Positions 14,534-16,894 of a stretch of DNA of 16,894 bases are shown in pieces. Where the stretch lies: assembly GCA_023415335.1 (NCBI GenBank), contig JAEZLD010000195.1, positions 1-16,894 on the forward strand, written 5' to 3'. Positions within the stretch are counted from its first letter, which is position 1. Every line of letters starts with the position of its first letter. The DNA comes from Bacillota bacterium (GTDB lineage Bacteria; Bacillota; Clostridia; Clostridiales; Caloramatoraceae). A program made the translations under genes and the position numbers. The notes under the pieces were generated by a model that saw only the letters and a program-made list of their open reading frames with translations, made no database searches and was not told where the DNA came from.

Positions 14534-14818
14534 ATGGCAAATGCAAATGCATTAGGAATGGTAGAAACAAAGGGATTAGTAGGAGCAATAGAGGCAGCAG
14601 ACGCAATGGTTAAGGCTGCCAATGTGACACTTGTTGGCAAGGAGCAGGTAGGTGGAGGCCTTGTAACAGTAATGGTAAGAGGAGATGTAGGAGCTGTAAA
14701 GGCTGCAACAGATGCTGGGGCAGCAGCAGCAGAAAAGGTAGGAGAGCTCATATCTGTACATGTAATTCCAAGGCCACATTTTGAGGTGGAAACAATACTC
14801 CCCAAGTCTAAGGAATAA
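14534..14818 (+). CDS. eutM: Major hexameric shell protein EutM
   Basis: A 94-residue single BMC-domain protein of the PduA/EutM type, normally the most abundant shell component. It has the usual ALGMVETKGLVGAIEAADAM start, the KEQVGGGLVTVMVRGDVGAV centre and the HVIPRPH end. The AGGAGG ribosome binding site is nine bases before the ATG. An out-of-frame ATG five bases upstream is ignored. The BMC domain is similar to that of the 12414-13052 protein, as expected for paralogous shell tiles. A strong hairpin follows the stop directly. Confidence 0.97.
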   Translation: MANANALGMVETKGLVGAIEAADAMVKAANVTLVGKEQVGGGLVTVMVRGDVGAVKAATDAGAAAAEKVGELISVHVIPRPHFEVETILPKSKE

Positions 14819-14826
14819 ATACTGAT

Positions 14827-14858
14827 GGGCTGCCACAGGAATTAACCTGTGACAGCCC
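14827..14858 (+). promoter_or_regulatory. Strong intercistronic hairpin after eutM
   Basis: GGGCTGCCACAGG (14827-14839) pairs with CCTGTGACAGCCC (14846-14858) over 13 positions with a single C-A mismatch and an AATTAA loop. It has no U-run and the next gene starts 18 bases later, so it is not a classic terminator. It is better explained as an mRNA-stabilising or processing element that raises eutM output relative to eutT. Confidence 0.7.
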
Positions 14859-14876
14859 AGGTAAGGAAGTGACTAT

Positions 14877-15680
14877 ATGGGTGTACTGACTGAGAATGAC
14901 ATAAGGGATTTTATTAAAAAAAGAAACCTGAAAACCATTAATGAGATGGAAGTAGAGGACAATGTGATAGTCACTCCCTCGGCCAGAGCTTTCCTTATTG
15001 AAAACAATATCAGCCTAAAGCCAAAAGGCAAGGCTCAGGCAGAAAACGAGAGACAATCCGATTATTCAATTAAGGAACAGAAGGTGGAGCTTCCCAATAC
15101 TCCCCCGGAGGATAAGCGCATACTACCTAAGTATGTAACAGAGACGGGAGCATACCTTGAGTCAAAGCCTGAGTATATGACAGGACTTTACGGAAATCTT
15201 CTAGTGTTTAAGGATCATAAGAGAATAATCTATAGGGGAAAGGTGGATGCTCTGGAATCCAGCATTATACGTGCCCAGATAGATATAGATAAGCTTGGGT
15301 TGCCAAAGCTGGTAGGGGAGCTTCAGGAGGTACTGGATTTCGTAAGGAACCTGATGCACTGTGAGGTGCTTAATGAAGAAGTAGGAGAATTTCTGCTTAT
15401 TGGATTAGGACCTGAGCAGCTTAGGGAGATGTCACATTTTCCTAAAAAATATTTTGGAATAGGACACTTCTTCCCTGATTATAAGATGGGAGAAGCAGTT
15501 GCAATATTAAATTCATTAAGATCTTCCATACGGGAGGTGGAGCTGTCTGCGTATGCTGCCTTTAAAACTGTTAACGGAAAAACCGAAAGGGATGATATCA
15601 TAAGGGCCCTTAATAGGCTGTCGTCCCTAATGTGGATAATGATGTTCAGGTATCTTAAAGGCGAATATAAACAGACATAA
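14877..15680 (+). CDS. eutT: Ethanolamine-type ATP:corrinoid adenosyltransferase EutT
   Basis: A 267-residue enzyme that attaches the adenosyl group of ATP to cob(I)alamin, supplying AdoCbl to EutBC. The N-terminus (about 1-48; VLTENDIRDF and VTPSARAFLIENNI) is the small module common at the start of EutT. The core carries MTGLYGNLLVFKDHKRI and YRGKVDALESSI (about 101-130), the family signature. The HX11CCX2C metal motif of Salmonella EutT is absent: there is one Cys only (C162). This fits the metal-independent EutT class described for Listeria and other Firmicutes. Ribosome binding site: AAGGAAGTG. It ends three bases before the next ATG. Confidence 0.92.
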   Translation: MGVLTENDIRDFIKKRNLKTINEMEVEDNVIVTPSARAFLIENNISLKPKGKAQAENERQSDYSIKEQKVELPNTPPEDKRILPKYVTETGAYLESKPEYMTGLYGNLLVFKDHKRIIYRGKVDALESSIIRAQIDIDKLGLPKLVGELQEVLDFVRNLMHCEVLNEEVGEFLLIGLGPEQLREMSHFPKKYFGIGHFFPDYKMGEAVAILNSLRSSIREVELSAYAAFKTVNGKTERDDIIRALNRLSSLMWIMMFRYLKGEYKQT

Positions 15681-15683
15681 ACT

Positions 15684-16313
15684 ATGGATGAAAACTTATT
15701 AAACAGATTAGTAGATGAAGTAGTAAGAAGAATTAAAGAGGATGTATTTATAGAGGTAGAGGCTTCAGGAAGGCATGTTCATTTAACCCGTGCCCATGTA
15801 GAAGCGCTTTTTGGCAAGGGACACCAGCTTACTCCGGTTAAGGACCTTTCCCAGCCAGGGCAGTTTGCCTGCAAGGAAAGGGTAACAATAATAGGACCTA
15901 AGGGAAAGCTATCAAACGTGGCAGTGCTAGGACCTGAAAGACCCGAGACCCAGGTGGAAGTATCCAGAACAGATGCAAGGATACTTGGTATAGATGCTCC
16001 TATTAGGGAAAGCGGACACATTGAAAACACTCCGGGTATAATAATTGCCTCTGAAAACGCCCAGATACAGACAGACAAGGGGACTATCATTGCCATGAGG
16101 CATGTACATCTGACCCCTGAGGATGCAAGGAAGTTCGGGGTAAAGGATAAGGATATAGTGCAGGTAAAGCTGTTTACCGATAGGAAGTTGATATTTGATG
16201 ATGTGGTAGTAAGGGTAAGCGACAAATATGCCAGCTACATGCACATTGATTACGATGAGGCCAATGCCTGCAATCTTGGACGTAAAACCCTGGGAAGAAT
16301 AATAAAGCAGTAG
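15684..16313 (+). CDS. pduL: PduL-type phosphotransacylase (acetyl-CoA to acetyl-phosphate)
   Basis: A 209-residue PduL-family phosphotransacylase, unrelated to classic Pta. It recycles CoA inside the compartment by making acetyl-phosphate. Zinc-site histidines are visible: H31 and H33 in SGRHVHLT, H140 and H142 in MRHVHLTPEDA, and H187 in MHIDYDEANAC. Residues 1-20 (MDENLLNRLVDEVVRRIKED) form an amphipathic encapsulation-type helix. In ethanolamine operons this gene is sometimes named eutD. Its start lies three bases after eutT without a clear ribosome binding site of its own, pointing to translational coupling. Confidence 0.94.
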   Translation: MDENLLNRLVDEVVRRIKEDVFIEVEASGRHVHLTRAHVEALFGKGHQLTPVKDLSQPGQFACKERVTIIGPKGKLSNVAVLGPERPETQVEVSRTDARILGIDAPIRESGHIENTPGIIIASENAQIQTDKGTIIAMRHVHLTPEDARKFGVKDKDIVQVKLFTDRKLIFDDVVVRVSDKYASYMHIDYDEANACNLGRKTLGRIIKQ

Positions 16314-16347
16314 TCATCAGGATGTACTGCTCATAAGGAGGAGGGTT

Positions 16348-16894
16348 ATGGATTTAGATAGTCTTATCAATGAAATAACAAGCATTGTAATGGAAAGGCT
16401 TCAGAAGGAATCCAGTAATAAGGCAAGGCTCCTGGTGTTATCTGAAGCTGAGAACAAGAGCCTGGAAAGTGCACTTAATGACATTGCCATCCTTGAATAT
16501 TTCAACGATATAAAACAGCTTAAAAGCTGTGATGGTGTTATAAGTCCTGAAATCTGCCCCTCCGGTCTGGCTAATATTGCCATGGGAACATCCTCTGATG
16601 CCGTTCAGTCAGCATATCTGCAGGCTATCCTTTCAGGCCTCAGGCTGTATCAGCTTAAGGATGGAGTAAGGTTCCATGATTATAAGGATACCATGCCTTC
16701 AGGTCTGTTAACCCTATATCAGGACTTTGAAAAAACACTGCGTTCCTATGGGGTCAGATTTGTAACAGTTCAGGAGCTCCGTCAGGAGCTTCAAGGCCCA
16801 GGCAGAAAGACAGAGCATTTAAATAATAGTAATTGGGACAGTGAGGCTAAAACATCAGGGAGAAGACTAATAACAGAAAAGCAGATTAAGAGCC
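16348..16894 (+). CDS. Ethanolamine utilisation protein of TIGR02536 type, 3'-incomplete
   Basis: This reading frame is open from an ATG at 16348 (ribosome binding site AAGGAGGAGGG) to the end of the window, 182 codons, with no stop seen. It resembles the eut_hyp family (TIGR02536), found only in eut operons of Firmicutes and of unknown activity. The first 20 residues (MDLDSLINEITSIVMERLQK) are an amphipathic helix like those that send cargo into the compartment. The middle contains CDGVISPEICPSGLANIAMG (about 62-81) and a YKDTMPSGLLTLYQDFEK segment, resembling a flavoprotein-like alpha/beta fold. The last visible residues, RRLITEKQIK, are the start of the same TExDI module that opens EutT. 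It lies 34 bases after pduL. Truncated only by the window edge. Confidence 0.85.
   Translation, partial: MDLDSLINEITSIVMERLQKESSNKARLLVLSEAENKSLESALNDIAILEYFNDIKQLKSCDGVISPEICPSGLANIAMGTSSDAVQSAYLQAILSGLRLYQLKDGVRFHDYKDTMPSGLLTLYQDFEKTLRSYGVRFVTVQELRQELQGPGRKTEHLNNSNWDSEAKTSGRRLITEKQIKS

Noticed and set aside
15684..16313. Classic Pta-type phosphate acetyltransferase
   Set aside because: The HVHLT/MRHVHLT histidine pairs and the roughly 210-residue length are those of PduL, not of Pta.

Overview
The window looks like chromosomal DNA of an anaerobic, low-to-medium-GC Bacillota of the class Clostridia. The reasons are strong AGGAGG-type ribosome binding sites, heavy AGA/AGG (Arg) and ATA (Ile) codon use, occasional GTG and TTG starts, sigma-A-type promoters, U-tailed terminators, and a clostridial-style ethanolamine utilisation (eut) cluster. 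The species cannot be named from the sequence alone.

Left part (1-5931): a set of unrelated small transcription units. In order they are a zinc-ribbon/two-helix membrane protein (210-587, own terminator), an alpha/beta hydrolase (807-1721), and a convergent two-gene operon on the minus strand (4104 down to 1969). That operon encodes two CobW/COG0523-type P-loop GTPases. The first carries a very His/Cys-rich metal-binding insert. The second appears to be a degenerate GTPase fused to a DUF1980/TIGR03943-like C-terminal domain. A bidirectional terminator separates this operon from the hydrolase gene. To its right, and divergent from it, are an unrecognised membrane-anchored exported protein (4402-4935), preceded by a Fur-family-like box, and a membrane-anchored protein with a zinc-phospholipase-C-like histidine motif (5152-5931). 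The ribosome binding site of the latter is locked in a hairpin. The first gene, the hydrolase gene and the exported-protein gene are visibly more AT-rich than the CobW pair and everything right of about 5150.

Right part (6062-end): a tightly packed, one-direction bacterial microcompartment operon for ethanolamine. The order is eutG, eutS, eutP, eutA, eutB, eutC, eutL, a BMC-domain protein with a C-terminal Rho-N/SAP-like tail, eutE, eutM, eutT, a PduL-type phosphotransacylase, and an incomplete TIGR02536-like eut protein that runs off the window. EutBC (AdoCbl-dependent ammonia-lyase) would split ethanolamine into acetaldehyde and ammonia. EutA reactivates the lyase and EutT makes its adenosylcobalamin. 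EutE oxidises acetaldehyde to acetyl-CoA, EutG reduces part of it to ethanol and recycles NADH, and PduL turns acetyl-CoA into acetyl-phosphate. EutS, EutL, EutM and the BMC-tail protein form the shell. EutN, EutQ, EutH and the EutVW two-component regulator are not in the window. EutVW in particular is missing from the place between eutP/eutS and eutA where several Firmicutes carry it.

Most notable features: the leader of eutG (a strong intrinsic terminator, several alternative pairings and a hairpin over the Shine-Dalgarno sequence, but no recognisable EutV/ANTAR or B12 element), the BMC plus Rho-N-like shell protein, the unusual second CobW-like/DUF1980 fusion, and a strong non-terminator hairpin directly after eutM.
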